64,000 nucleotides of DNA. Origin: Polaribacter atrinae (GTDB lineage: Bacteria; Bacteroidota; Bacteroidia; Flavobacteriales; Flavobacteriaceae). The DNA is taken from assembly GCF_038023995.1 (NCBI RefSeq), contig NZ_CP150660.1, positions 3,718,501 through 3,782,500 on the forward strand, written 5' to 3'. This document shows, one piece after another, positions 1 through 10,458 of the stretch (its first letter is position 1; each line of letters opens with the position of its first letter). The notes under the pieces were generated by a model. The model had not been told where the DNA came from, made no database searches, and worked only from the letters and a program-made list of their open reading frames with translations. Both the position numbers and the translations under genes were made by a program.

Positions 1-157
1 AGCATTAACCGCCAATACCACTACAGAAGATATAGAAAGATATTCTAACCTAGGTTTTTCTGGAGTTATTTCTAAACCTTATACGATTGTTGATTTTATT
101 GATAAAATTAGAAATGTTCTTATCAATCAACATTTACCAAACAATAGAACTCTTTAA
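1..157 (+). CDS. Response-regulator receiver domain, C-terminal end (partial)
   Basis: The frame starting at base 2 is open and stops at a TAA at 155-157; the gene begins outside the window. The 51 visible residues look like the last third of a CheY-type receiver domain: ALTAN at the start fits beta-4 with its conserved Ala-Leu-Thr/Ser, and ISKPY fits the invariant Lys-Pro at the end of beta-5, followed by an amphipathic last helix. The protein may be a stand-alone response regulator or the receiver at the end of a hybrid histidine kinase; the visible part cannot decide. It faces the leftward gene at 188, 30 bp away. Confidence 0.75.
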   Translation, partial: ALTANTTTEDIERYSNLGFSGVISKPYTIVDFIDKIRNVLINQHLPNNRTL

Positions 158-187
158 GATCTTAGTGTAAGTTAATATTTATTACAC

Positions 188-2044
188 TTAATCTCTATCT
201 AGAAAATCTTGAAAAGCATCTTGAGAAATTGATTTTCCTAAAGAGTCTAATTCTAGAGCTTCTGTACCTTCTTCTAAAATTGGTTTTTTACTAACATGAT
301 CAAATAGATACAGTCCGTTTTTACTAAGTGTACCAAATCCTTTGTTAAAGATATAATGTGCGTATTGTTTATCGGAAGTATTAAAGATGTTTTTACTAAA
401 TTTAAATTCAGAATTATCGCCTTTTAATAAATCTAGTAAGGTGTAAGATAAGTCTATTTGACTGGCAATATTATCTATTTCAATTCCTTTTTTATTTAAA
501 GCACCACCTAACCATAACATAGGTATTTGAAACTTTATTGGAGCATTAAAAGCACCTTTGTGTTCAGGAGTACGGTGGCCATGATCTGCAATAATAACGA
601 TTAGGGTGTTGTTGTACCAAGGTTGCTGTTTTGCAAATTGAATAAATTTTCCAATTGTTTTATCTGTGTAAGCATGTGCACTTCTAAATTTATTTTCTTC
701 GGTGTCTTTACCAAATTCATAAGTATCAGGAAACTCGTAAGGCTCGTGACTTGTAAGTGTTAAAGCGATTTTAAAAAATGGTTCGTTTTGTTTTTTAGAC
801 AAGTCGTCTGCTAAACGTTTCATAAATACGTGATCGTGCGCTCCCCATTTAGAATTCCAATCTTTTACATCAAAATCGTTTCCATCTACAAATTCAGTAA
901 TGCCTGAATTTCGTAAATAGGTATTCATGTTTCCAAAGTTTAAATCACCGCCATAATAAAAAGAAGTATTGTAGCCTAAATCCATCATTTTTTTAGGTAA
1001 CATTGGTAGGTTTCTAGTTTTATTTGGCATTTTCATAACGCTCTGCGATGGTTGTGGGTAGTATCCACTTAAAATAGCAGGAATCCCTTTGTCTGTTCTG
1101 TCTCCGTTAGCATAAAAGTTGGTAAATAAAATTCCTTCTTTAGAGAGTTTGTTTAGGTTTTCTGTTACGTTAGGTTCACCTCCTAAAGAACCTACTACTT
1201 TTGCAGTTAAACTTTCCCATATAATAAAGATTACATTGGGTTTTGTAGTATTTAAAATACTATCGGTATCTGCTTTTAAAAGTTGAGACCTTCTTTTGTT
1301 AATGGTGCTTTTTGCTATTTCAGTATCAAAAAATTTATAAGGATTTTTACCGTTAGGTTTGTGTGTAAGTGCGTTAGAAAAGTTCCAAGCATAATTTATA
1401 GATGAATGGTTTGCAAACATTTTATTAGAAAAATAAACATTACTTTGGTTAACAGGTATGGTTTGTAAACCGCCTCGTACAGGTATAATTAAGGCTGCTG
1501 TTATTAAGAAAAAAAGAACAGCTTGTAACCAGAAACCTTTTTCTACTTTGGTTATTTTTTTTGATATAATTCTGTTGAACCATTTTATAAAGACGAAAGA
1601 AGTAATCAGCCAAAAAAGAGTTCCGCTTACCTTTTGGAAAGTAGAAACAGAAGCAATCATAATTTCTGGAGTATTTAAATACTTTAACAAAGAGGCGTCT
1701 AAACGCGTTCCCCAAGATTGATATAGGCTTGCATCAATAATTAGTAATAAACTTAAAATTACAATCATTATTGCTGAATACCACTTTATGATTCTTCCAA
1801 TTTTTTTAGCGTCGATAAAAACAGTTAAAATGATAATTAAAAACGGAGTAAAACATAAATAGGCGGTAAAAGAACTGTCTAACCGTAAACCGTAAAGAAA
1901 TGTTTTTAGCGTAGTTAAAAAGTCTAATTCCCTTGTTTTATCAATATAAAAAAGAAGAAAAAATAATCTTGCAAACGCAAAATATCCAATCCATAATAGA
2001 AAATAATAAATATTGAATAAAAATCTGTTTTTAAATGTTTTCAA
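188..2044 (-). CDS. LtaS-like membrane sulfatase-fold phosphotransferase
   Basis: 618 residues with an N-terminal membrane domain of about five hydrophobic helices (residues 8-200) and a periplasmic alkaline-phosphatase/sulfatase domain from about residue 270. Visible landmarks are NVIFIIWESL (first metal site), NGDRTDKGIPA with the Thr expected to be the nucleophile, WGAHDH, and IIADHGHR with the last metal ligands. This is the lipoteichoic-acid synthase fold, which transfers phosphoglycerol from phosphatidylglycerol. A Gram-negative cell has no lipoteichoic acid, so the acceptor here is unknown; a periplasmic glycan or lipid is likely. No ATG lies near the N terminus and the frame begins with TTG. 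It lies 48 bp downstream of tsaD on the same strand, probably one transcript. Confidence 0.85.
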   Translation of the reverse strand: MKTFKNRFLFNIYYFLLWIGYFAFARLFFLLFYIDKTRELDFLTTLKTFLYGLRLDSSFTAYLCFTPFLIIILTVFIDAKKIGRIIKWYSAIMIVILSLLLIIDASLYQSWGTRLDASLLKYLNTPEIMIASVSTFQKVSGTLFWLITSFVFIKWFNRIISKKITKVEKGFWLQAVLFFLITAALIIPVRGGLQTIPVNQSNVYFSNKMFANHSSINYAWNFSNALTHKPNGKNPYKFFDTEIAKSTINKRRSQLLKADTDSILNTTKPNVIFIIWESLTAKVVGSLGGEPNVTENLNKLSKEGILFTNFYANGDRTDKGIPAILSGYYPQPSQSVMKMPNKTRNLPMLPKKMMDLGYNTSFYYGGDLNFGNMNTYLRNSGITEFVDGNDFDVKDWNSKWGAHDHVFMKRLADDLSKKQNEPFFKIALTLTSHEPYEFPDTYEFGKDTEENKFRSAHAYTDKTIGKFIQFAKQQPWYNNTLIVIIADHGHRTPEHKGAFNAPIKFQIPMLWLGGALNKKGIEIDNIASQIDLSYTLLDLLKGDNSEFKFSKNIFNTSDKQYAHYIFNKGFGTLSKNGLYLFDHVSKKPILEEGTEALELDSLGKSISQDAFQDFLDRD

Positions 2045-2092
2045 GGAGTAGAAATTCGGTTTGTTAATTATGTTTGTTTTTATAAAAAGCTT

Positions 2093-3124
2093 CTAAGAGT
2101 TTTCTGTAACTTTTAAACGCGCTTTTGCTGTTACAGAAACATCAGAGTAATTGTTGTTTAAGTATTTTAAATATCCAGTAATGGCAATCATTGCAGCATT
2201 ATCAGTAGTATATTCAAATTTAGGTACGTAGGTAGTCCATCCAAAATGTTTTTCTGCTAATTGTAAGCGGTTTCTAATTTCTGAATTTGCAGAAACTCCA
2301 CCAGCAATAGCAATATGTTTAATACCTGTTTGTTTTACCGCATTTTTTAATTTATCCATTAAAATTTCTACAATTGTATATTGTATGGAAGCACAAATGT
2401 CGTCTAAATTTTCTTCAATAAAATTAGGGTTTATTCTAACTTGTTTCTGAATAAAATATAAAATTCCTGTTTTTAAACCGCTAAAACTAAAATCTAAATC
2501 ACCCACTTTTGGTTTTGTAAACTGAAAAGCTTTTGGATTTCCTAGTTTTGCGTGTTTGTCTATTAAAGGACCACCGGGATAGGGAAGACCTAAAATTTTT
2601 GCAGATTTATCAAAAGCTTCACCAACGGCATCATCAATAGTTTCACCTAAAACTTCCATTTCAAAATAATTGCTCACTTTAACAATTTGTGTATGTCCAC
2701 CACTAATGGTTAAACAGATGAAAGGAAAAGGAGGAGTTTTGCTATTTTCTTCTTCAATAAAATGAGATAAAATATGAGCTTGCATGTGGTTTACATCTAT
2801 TAGAGGTATTTGCAACCCAAGGGCCAAAGATTTGGCAAAAGAAGTGCCTACCAATAAAGATCCCATTAAACCAGGACCGCGTGTAAATGCAATTGCAGAT
2901 AGATCTTCTTTAGTTATATTTGCTTGCTCTATAGCTTGTTGTACTACAGGAACAATGTTTTGTTGATGTGCTCTAGACGCTAGTTCTGGAACTACACCAC
3001 CATATTTAGAATGTATTTCTTGGTTAGCAACAACATTACTCAGCACTTTTGCGTTACAAATTACTGAGGCACTTGTATCGTCACAAGAAGATTCTATCCC
3101 TAATATATAAACCTGTTTTTTCAT
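2093..3124 (-). CDS. tsaD: tRNA N6-adenosine threonylcarbamoyltransferase TsaD
   Basis: 343 residues, normal length for TsaD/Kae1. It transfers threonylcarbamoyl from TsaC product to A37 of ANN-decoding tRNAs, working with TsaB and TsaE in the cytoplasm. The ASKHA fold is marked by ILGIESSCDDTSAS at the N terminus, the metal-binding His pair in VNHMQAHILSH, the SGGHTQIV phosphate loop, and AGGVSANSEIR with a final DNAAMIA motif. It starts with ATG at 3124 and has a -7-like box 20 bp upstream. It is divergent from tamB and leads into the LtaS-like gene. Identification is very secure. Confidence 0.97.
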   Translation of the reverse strand: MKKQVYILGIESSCDDTSASVICNAKVLSNVVANQEIHSKYGGVVPELASRAHQQNIVPVVQQAIEQANITKEDLSAIAFTRGPGLMGSLLVGTSFAKSLALGLQIPLIDVNHMQAHILSHFIEEENSKTPPFPFICLTISGGHTQIVKVSNYFEMEVLGETIDDAVGEAFDKSAKILGLPYPGGPLIDKHAKLGNPKAFQFTKPKVGDLDFSFSGLKTGILYFIQKQVRINPNFIEENLDDICASIQYTIVEILMDKLKNAVKQTGIKHIAIAGGVSANSEIRNRLQLAEKHFGWTTYVPKFEYTTDNAAMIAITGYLKYLNNNYSDVSVTAKARLKVTENS

Positions 3125-3143
3125 TAAAAATGATAATTTAAAG

Positions 3144-3151
3144 CAAAATTA
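3144..3151 (-). promoter_or_regulatory. Putative -7 box of tsaD
   Basis: Read on the minus strand this is TAATTTTG, an exact match to the Bacteroidota -7 consensus TAnnTTTG, 20 bp before the tsaD ATG. No clear TTG -33 element was seen at the usual 17-23 bp spacing. Confidence 0.45.
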
Positions 3152-3204
3152 AGGATTATTTTATGTTGTCTTCCTTTTTTAAGAATAGAAATTTAATTCT
3201 TTGT

Positions 3205-3212
3205 TAAATTTG
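3205..3212 (+). promoter_or_regulatory. Putative -7 box of tamB
   Basis: TAAATTTG matches TAnnTTTG. It lies in the divergent tsaD-tamB region and would give a leader of about 70-110 nt depending on which tamB start is used. No convincing -33 element. Confidence 0.4.
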
Positions 3213-3335
3213 CACGTTCTTTGTACTAATTGGCAGTGTTTTTGATTCATAGAAATCATATTGTTACAATCATTTTAAATAAAAAATATTATCAAAAAAG
3301 CAGGAAAAATAATACTGAAATGGCTTGGGTACTTT

Positions 3336-6300
3336 GTGCTCTTTTTACTGTTCATTTTTATTTTAATTTCTATACCTGCTATACAAACAAAATTAGGTAC
3401 TTATGCTACTCAAAGACTTAATGAAGATTTTAATACGAATATATCTATAGAAAAAATAGATTTATCTTTTTTAGGTAACATTCAATTAAAAGGAGTCGAT
3501 ATTAAAGACCATCATCAAGATACTTTAATCTATGTTAAACAGTTAACGAGTTCTATTTTAAATGCCAAGAACTTTTTAGATAACAAAGTAAACCTAGGGA
3601 GTATTTCTTTGGAAGGTGCTTATGTTTATATGAAAACCTATAAAGGAGAAAAAGATGACTCTATGGCTGTTTTTATAGATAATTTTGATGATGGTTCTCC
3701 AAAAGATTCGCTCTCTACACCTTTTATCTTAAAATCTGATAACGTATATGTAAGTGATTTAAATTATAAATTGATCAACGAAAACAGTAACAATCCTATT
3801 TTATTTTCAGCAAGTAATGGAGGAGGTAATTTACAAGATTTATTAGTCTATGGACCCGATTTTTCATCGAAAATAAGAGGGCTTTTCTTTGTTGATAATA
3901 GAGGATTAGAGATTACTAGCTTAACAACAGATTTTTCATACTCTAGAAAGGCAATGCATTTTGTAAAAACAACATTGCAAACTAGAGAGTCAGAAATTAA
4001 AGGTACAATAGCTTTTAATTACAAGAGAGAAGATTTAATAGATTTTAATAATAAAGTAGATATTACAGCAGCTTTTACAGAGAGTACTATTTCTATTCCA
4101 GATTTAAAGAAATACTACAATGAATTATATGGAAGTGATGTAGTTACTTTTACAGGAGATTTTAAAGGAAAGTTAAATAATTTTTCTTTAAACAATCTTT
4201 GGTTAACTTCTAAAAAAGGGATTAAAGTAATTGGAGATTTAAGTTTTGTAAACGCAGTTAATTTTGAAAAAGGATTTGTTTTTAATGGTAATTTAAGAGA
4301 TTTAACAGCAACTTATTATGACCTAAAAAGTGTTTTGCCAAATGTTTTAGGGAAAACATTGCCCTCTGAATTTGCTAAATTTGGTAGATTTACTCTAAAA
4401 GGGAAAGTACATGTTACCCCTAAAGAAATCAAAGCCAATTTAGATTTAAATTCAGAAATAGGGAATGTTATATCAGATTTAGAAATTTCTAATATAGACG
4501 CTATTGATTATGCCGCTTATAGCGGAAAGATTGAATTGAACAAGTTTAATATTGGCGAATTATTCAACGACCCTTTATTTGGGGAAGTGTCTTTAAAAGG
4601 AGATGTAAAAGGGAGTGGTTTTAAGCTAGATAATATTAATACTTCTTTTATAGGAACTGTTGCAGCTCTTAATTTTAAAAATTATACTTATAAAAAAATT
4701 GAAGCAAATGGTCAATATCAAAATAACAAATTTGATGGAGATTTAAAGATAGATGATGTCAATTTTAAAATGAATTTTAATGGGTTGGCAGACTTATCTA
4801 CAGATATAAATAAATTCGATTTTAAATCAAATATTGAATATCTAAACTTAAAAGAAACAAATCTTTTTACAAGAGATAGTATTGCTGTTTTAAAAGGGAA
4901 TATTGAGTTAGATGTAGAGGGAAACACGTTTGATGATATCACTGGAAAAGCAACTTTTACAAATATTTTATACACAAACCAAAAAGAAGAATTTAATTTT
5001 AAAGAATTTAATGTAGTATCGTCTTTAAAGGATAGTATTAAAACAATAGAGCTGGTTTCTAAAGATATTGCAGAAGGTTATTTGTCTGGTAAATTTTCTT
5101 TTTCAGAATTGTTACCCGTTGCCCAAAATGCGTTAGGTAGTGTTTATACAAACTATAAACCGTTTGCTGTTGCACCTAATCAATTTTTAGATTTTAATTT
5201 TACCATCTATAATCAAATTGTTACGGTATTTTTTCCTGATATTTCTATTGATAATAATACCAAGGTAAAAGGTAAAATAAAGGCAGATAAAAACCAACTA
5301 AGGTTAACGTTTTCTTCACCAAAAATAGAAGCTTATGGTAATGAGGTAAAAGATGTTTTATTAAGAACAGATAATCAAAATCCGCTTTATAATTCGCATT
5401 TAACGGCATCCGAAGTAAATACAAAATATTATAATGTTTCTAAATTAAACTTATTGAGTTTAAATCAGAATGATACTTTGTATTTTAAATCAGAATTTGA
5501 AGGAGGAATTAAAAAGAACGAAGATTTTAACCTCGATTTTTTCTACACCTTTAATCCTGAAGGGAAATCTGTAGTTGGTTTCCAAAAGTCATCCTTTATA
5601 TTTAAAGAGAACACTTGGGGAATTAATCCAGATGTTTCAAGTAAAAATAAAGTTACTTTCAATATTAAAGAAAATGATTTTAATTTTAGTCAGTTTAAAT
5701 TTACCTCTGGCGAGCAGAAAATAGAGTTTTCAGGTACTTTAAAAGGAGATTCAGAGAAAGTGCTTTTAGCCGATTTTACAAAAGTTAAATTACAGAGTTT
5801 TTTACCCAAAATAGATAGCCTTGCATTAAAAGGAGTATTGTCTGGTCATGTAGATTTTGTACAAAATAAAGGTGTTTATAATCCGGAAGCATTACTTTCT
5901 ATTGCAGATTTTCAGGTTAATAATTTTAAACAAGGAGATTTATCTCTAAATGTAAAAGGAGATAATTCTTACAAAAAGTATAAGGTTGATTTATCTATAA
6001 ATAATGAAAAAGTAAAAAGCATTGCAGCTACAGGTTCTTTAGATTTTTCAGAAAAAAGACCTTTAATAGATTTAGATGTCTACTTAGAAGAATTTGGTTT
6101 AGATGCTTTTAGTCCGCTTGGTCAAGATGTTTTATCCTCTATAAGAGGTACAGCAAATGGAGATTTTTCTTTAAGAGGTTTTTTAGGAAATCCTGAGATG
6201 GAAGGTACTTTAACGCTTAAAGATGCAGGTTTAAAGTTTCCATATTTAAATGTAGATTATGATTTTGAAGGAGAATCTATAATCAGTTTGCAAGAACAGT

Positions 6301-7748
6301 CGTTTATTTTTGAAGGAGTATCATTGATAGATACCAAACATAAAAGTAGAGGGAGGCTTATTGGAGATATTACTCACTTAAATTTTAAAAAGTGGTTTTT
6401 AAATATAGAAATAGAGAGTAATAATTTATTGGTTTTAGATACCAAAAATACAGATGAAGCATTGTATTATGGTACTGCTTTTATAGATGGTACAGCTAAT
6501 ATTACAGGGTTAACAGACCAATTGACCATAGATATTAATGCTAAAACAATGTCTGGCACTGCATTTGTGGTTCCTTTAAAAGATATAGAAACAGTAGATA
6601 GTTATAATTTAATTCATTTTAAAACGAAAGAAACTGGGATTAAGGAAAAGCAAAAAGAAATTGCCTTAGAAGCTATTAAAGGATTGTCTTTAAATATAGA
6701 TTTAGATGTAACAAGTGATGCAACAGCGCAAGTAGTTATAGATGAGGTAAACGGAAGTCAGTTAACCGGTACAGGTAAAGGAAACCTTAGAATTGAGATA
6801 AATACACGAGGTAAATTTAACATGTTTGGGGACTATACGATAGACAGCGGAGTGTATGATTTTAAATACGGAGGTATTGTAAATAAGCCATTTTTAATAC
6901 AAAAAGGAGGTACCGTTTCTTGGAATGGAAATCCGTATGAAGCCAATTTAGATGTAACGGCAATTTATAAAGCAAAAGCAAATCCAGGAGTTTTATTGCA
7001 AAATTTTAATTCTAATAGAAAGATTGAGGTAGATTTAGTAACTAAAATTACAGGAGGTTTGTTTAGTTCTAAACAAGATTTAGACATTCAATTAACAAAT
7101 GTAGACCCATCAATAGCCAGTGAATTAGAGTTTATTTTAAATGATAATAATGTAAACGAGAAAACAACACAATTTATATCATTACTTGCATTTGGTACTT
7201 TTGCAAACCCAGATAGAGCAGATTTTAATGCGAGTGAAACCTTTTCTAATACAGCCTCTAGTGCAGTGTCTGCAGCTTTTTCTAGTTTATTAAATAATCC
7301 TGACGGTAAATTTCAATTAGGGGTAGATTATCAACAAGGAAATAGCGGTAATGATATTGGAAACGTATATACAGATAATCAAGTAGATGTTTCTGTAAGC
7401 ACCCAGTTAGGTGATAAAGTTGTTATTAATGGAAAAGTAGGAGTGCCTGTTGGTACACAAACTCAATCTAGTGTTGTTGGTGAGGTAAAAGTTGAAATAT
7501 TACTAAATGAAGAAGGAAATTTTAGAGGTGTTATTTTTAATAGACAAAATGAAATACAATACTCTACAGAAGAAGAAGGCTACACACAAGGAGTAGGACT
7601 CTCTTATCAAGTTAATTTTAATACACTTTCTGGCTTGTTAAGAAAAATTAAAGGAAAGAAAAGAGTAGATAAAGCAAAAAAAGCTTTGATAAAAAGAGAT
7701 TCCATATTTAGATTTAAAGATAATTTAATAAATTTTGAAGGAAACTAA
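3336..7748 (+). CDS. tamB: TamB-like translocation and assembly module protein
   Basis: About 1470 residues: one N-terminal membrane helix (LFLLFIFILISIPAI), a very long stretch of short beta strands typical of AsmA/TamB bridge proteins, and a C-terminal TamB (DUF490) domain from about residue 1100. Such proteins span the periplasm and help outer-membrane protein insertion or lipid transport. The only standard start is GTG at 3336, but the frame is open back to 3279 and those extra codons encode a lysine-rich segment (KNIIKKAGKIILKW) that looks like the cytoplasmic side of the membrane anchor. The real start is therefore probably an unusual ATT or ATA codon near 3279-3312, or the sequence carries an error there. 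Monocistronic, divergent from tsaD. Confidence 0.88.
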   Translation: MLFLLFIFILISIPAIQTKLGTYATQRLNEDFNTNISIEKIDLSFLGNIQLKGVDIKDHHQDTLIYVKQLTSSILNAKNFLDNKVNLGSISLEGAYVYMKTYKGEKDDSMAVFIDNFDDGSPKDSLSTPFILKSDNVYVSDLNYKLINENSNNPILFSASNGGGNLQDLLVYGPDFSSKIRGLFFVDNRGLEITSLTTDFSYSRKAMHFVKTTLQTRESEIKGTIAFNYKREDLIDFNNKVDITAAFTESTISIPDLKKYYNELYGSDVVTFTGDFKGKLNNFSLNNLWLTSKKGIKVIGDLSFVNAVNFEKGFVFNGNLRDLTATYYDLKSVLPNVLGKTLPSEFAKFGRFTLKGKVHVTPKEIKANLDLNSEIGNVISDLEISNIDAIDYAAYSGKIELNKFNIGELFNDPLFGEVSLKGDVKGSGFKLDNINTSFIGTVAALNFKNYTYKKIEANGQYQNNKFDGDLKIDDVNFKMNFNGLADLSTDINKFDFKSNIEYLNLKETNLFTRDSIAVLKGNIELDVEGNTFDDITGKATFTNILYTNQKEEFNFKEFNVVSSLKDSIKTIELVSKDIAEGYLSGKFSFSELLPVAQNALGSVYTNYKPFAVAPNQFLDFNFTIYNQIVTVFFPDISIDNNTKVKGKIKADKNQLRLTFSSPKIEAYGNEVKDVLLRTDNQNPLYNSHLTASEVNTKYYNVSKLNLLSLNQNDTLYFKSEFEGGIKKNEDFNLDFFYTFNPEGKSVVGFQKSSFIFKENTWGINPDVSSKNKVTFNIKENDFNFSQFKFTSGEQKIEFSGTLKGDSEKVLLADFTKVKLQSFLPKIDSLALKGVLSGHVDFVQNKGVYNPEALLSIADFQVNNFKQGDLSLNVKGDNSYKKYKVDLSINNEKVKSIAATGSLDFSEKRPLIDLDVYLEEFGLDAFSPLGQDVLSSIRGTANGDFSLRGFLGNPEMEGTLTLKDAGLKFPYLNVDYDFEGESIISLQEQSFIFEGVSLIDTKHKSRGRLIGDITHLNFKKWFLNIEIESNNLLVLDTKNTDEALYYGTAFIDGTANITGLTDQLTIDINAKTMSGTAFVVPLKDIETVDSYNLIHFKTKETGIKEKQKEIALEAIKGLSLNIDLDVTSDATAQVVIDEVNGSQLTGTGKGNLRIEINTRGKFNMFGDYTIDSGVYDFKYGGIVNKPFLIQKGGTVSWNGNPYEANLDVTAIYKAKANPGVLLQNFNSNRKIEVDLVTKITGGLFSSKQDLDIQLTNVDPSIASELEFILNDNNVNEKTTQFISLLAFGTFANPDRADFNASETFSNTASSAVSAAFSSLLNNPDGKFQLGVDYQQGNSGNDIGNVYTDNQVDVSVSTQLGDKVVINGKVGVPVGTQTQSSVVGEVKVEILLNEEGNFRGVIFNRQNEIQYSTEEEGYTQGVGLSYQVNFNTLSGLLRKIKGKKRVDKAKKALIKRDSIFRFKDNLINFEGN

Positions 7749-7810
7749 TCAACTCACTACTTATTAAAAAAAAAGTGATTTTTATCATTTAATTTTTTTG
7801 ATTTGATTGC

Positions 7811-7818
7811 TAATTTTG
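7811..7818 (+). promoter_or_regulatory. Putative -7 box of pfkA
   Basis: TAATTTTG matches TAnnTTTG in the 227-bp gap between tamB and pfkA. It implies a leader of about 150 nt for pfkA-gapA. No -33 TTG at standard spacing. Confidence 0.35.
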
Positions 7819-7975
7819 CGTCTGAAAAAATATTAATAAAACAATAATGTATACCGTTGAATTATTTAATAAAATTTAGCTACTTTTCACTTATAATAAC
7901 GAAAATGAGCCTAAAACGATTTCGTAATTTTATTATTTTAAATGGTTATAAAGCAGTAAATTTACATCACAATAT

Positions 7976-8959
7976 ATGAAGAAAATCAAAAAAATAGCAG
8001 TTATGACTTCTGGAGGAGATGCTCCAGGAATGAACGCCGCAATTAGAGCAGTAGTTAGGTCTTGTGCCTATTATAGTTTAGGTTGTGTAGGTATATATAG
8101 AGGGTATGAAGGTTTAATCGAAGATGATCTTGTAGAACTAAATGCAAGAAGCGTTCATAATATTATTAACAAAGGTGGAACAATCTTAAAATCTGCAAGG
8201 TCTAAAGGATTTAGAACTAAAGAAGGTAGACAGAAAGCTTACGAAAACTTAATAGAACGTGAGGTAGATGCATTGGTTGTAATTGGTGGAGATGGTTCGT
8301 TTACCGGAGCAGTATTGTTTAATGAAGAATTTGGTTTCCCTGTAGTAGGAATTCCAGGTACTATTGATAATGATATCTTTGGAACATCCCATACACTAGG
8401 TTACGACACCGCTTTAAATACAGCAGTAGAAGCAATAGATAAGATTAGAGATACAGCATCTTCACATAACAGACTTTTCTTTGTTGAGGTTATGGGACGT
8501 GATGCAGGTTTTATCGCTTTAAATGCAGGAGTAGGAGCTGGAGCAGAAGAAATCTTGATTCCTGAAGAAGATTTAGGTTTAGACAGATTATTAGAATCTT
8601 TAGAAAGAAGTAGAAGAGCAGGAAAATCATCTAGTATTGTAGTCGTTGCAGAAGGAGATAAATCTGGTAAAAACGTTTACGAATTAGCAAAATATGTAGA
8701 GGAGAATTTACCTCAATATGATGTTAGAGTTAGTATTCTTGGTCACATGCAAAGAGGTGGTTCACCTTCTTGTTTTGATAGAGTTTTAGCAAGTAGACTA
8801 GGTGTAAAAGCAGTAGAGTTATTATTAGATGGTAAAACCAATTTAATGGTTGGTTTACAAGATAATAAAGTAATTAGTACAGATATTAAAGTAGCAATTG
8901 CAGGTGGTCATTCTATAAACCACGAGTTGCTTAGAATTTCTGATATTATAACAACATAA
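7976..8959 (+). CDS. pfkA: ATP-dependent 6-phosphofructokinase
   Basis: 327 residues. It phosphorylates fructose 6-phosphate to fructose 1,6-bisphosphate, the committing step of glycolysis. Motifs run in the expected order: MTSGGDAPGMNAAIRA (ATP phosphate loop), VIGGDGSFTGA, GIPGTIDND with the catalytic Asp, and MGRDAGFIA, then a HMQRGG substrate-binding segment. The Gly-Gly-Asp-Gly-Ser form of the second motif is the ATP-using type; pyrophosphate-dependent enzymes usually have Asp in place of the second Gly. Starts with ATG; gapA follows 26 bp later, so the two are likely co-transcribed. Confidence 0.97.
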   Translation: MKKIKKIAVMTSGGDAPGMNAAIRAVVRSCAYYSLGCVGIYRGYEGLIEDDLVELNARSVHNIINKGGTILKSARSKGFRTKEGRQKAYENLIEREVDALVVIGGDGSFTGAVLFNEEFGFPVVGIPGTIDNDIFGTSHTLGYDTALNTAVEAIDKIRDTASSHNRLFFVEVMGRDAGFIALNAGVGAGAEEILIPEEDLGLDRLLESLERSRRAGKSSSIVVVAEGDKSGKNVYELAKYVEENLPQYDVRVSILGHMQRGGSPSCFDRVLASRLGVKAVELLLDGKTNLMVGLQDNKVISTDIKVAIAGGHSINHELLRISDIITT

Positions 8960-8970
8960 AAAATAAATAA

Positions 8971-9987
<1,017 letters not shown>

Positions 9988-10008
9988 TATAAAGTAGTTC
10001 ATCTATAT

Positions 10009-10048
10009 AAAACCTGATAGAATTAATTTTCTATCAGGTTTTTTTTTA
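10009..10048 (+). terminator. Intrinsic terminator of pfkA-gapA
   Basis: AACCTGATAGAA pairs with its reverse complement across a small TTAA-containing loop and is followed by a run of eight or more T. Perfect stem, 20 bp after the gapA stop. Confidence 0.9.
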
Positions 10049-10079
10049 TCTTTAGAATAAATAAATTTAATAGTATTTT

Positions 10080-10448
10080 ATGGAAATAGCAATTATTGCA
10101 CACGATGGCAAAAAAGCAGAAATGGTTCAGTTTTTAAATGAACATAAAGAGGTTTTGCTTACAAAAAATATAAAGTTAGTTTCTACAGGAACTACAGGTT
10201 CTAAAGCAGAAAAAGCGGGTTTTGTAGTTACAAAATTCTTATCAGGTCCTATTGGAGGAGATGCGCAAATTGCAGCAAGAGTTGCAGAAGGCAAATGCAA
10301 TATGGTCTTGTTTTTTAGAGATCCTCATGCAAAACACCCTCACGAACCAGATATTATAATGCTGTTAAGAATTTGTGATGTACACAATGTTCCGTTAGCA
10401 ACAAATCCTGCTTCTGCAGATTTACTAATGAAAGCAATTGCTATTTAA
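10080..10448 (+). CDS. mgsA: Methylglyoxal synthase
   Basis: 122 residues. It converts dihydroxyacetone phosphate to methylglyoxal and phosphate, a bypass used when sugar phosphates build up. Phosphate-binding STGTTG and SGPIGGDAQ are present; Asp61 in that motif matches the catalytic Asp of the E. coli enzyme, and HPHEPDIIMLLR and ATNPASADLL follow. It is shorter than the E. coli protein (152 residues) because N- and C-terminal extensions are missing. Placing it just after pfkA-gapA fits a glycolysis relief role, but the gapA terminator separates it. Its stop codon overlaps the convergent ridA by 8 bp inside a perfect palindrome. Confidence 0.93.
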   Translation: MEIAIIAHDGKKAEMVQFLNEHKEVLLTKNIKLVSTGTTGSKAEKAGFVVTKFLSGPIGGDAQIAARVAEGKCNMVLFFRDPHAKHPHEPDIIMLLRICDVHNVPLATNPASADLLMKAIAI

Positions 10449-10458
10449 TAGCAATTGC
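10434..10458. repeat. Perfect 12-bp inverted repeat at the mgsA/ridA junction
   Basis: GCAATTGCTATT, one central T, then AATAGCAATTGC. The convergent ends of mgsA and ridA overlap inside it, so both proteins end in an Ala-Ile-Ala-Ile sequence. It can fold as a hairpin in both transcripts, but no T-run follows on either strand. Confidence 0.85.

Noticed and set aside
164..188. AGTGTAA...TTACACT hairpin between the first two genes
   Set aside because: Seven-pair stem with an 11-bp loop and no T-run on either strand; too weak to call a terminator.
7819..7975. Leader of pfkA considered as a riboswitch
   Set aside because: About 150 nt, AT-rich, no stable stem or terminator-antiterminator layout could be drawn.
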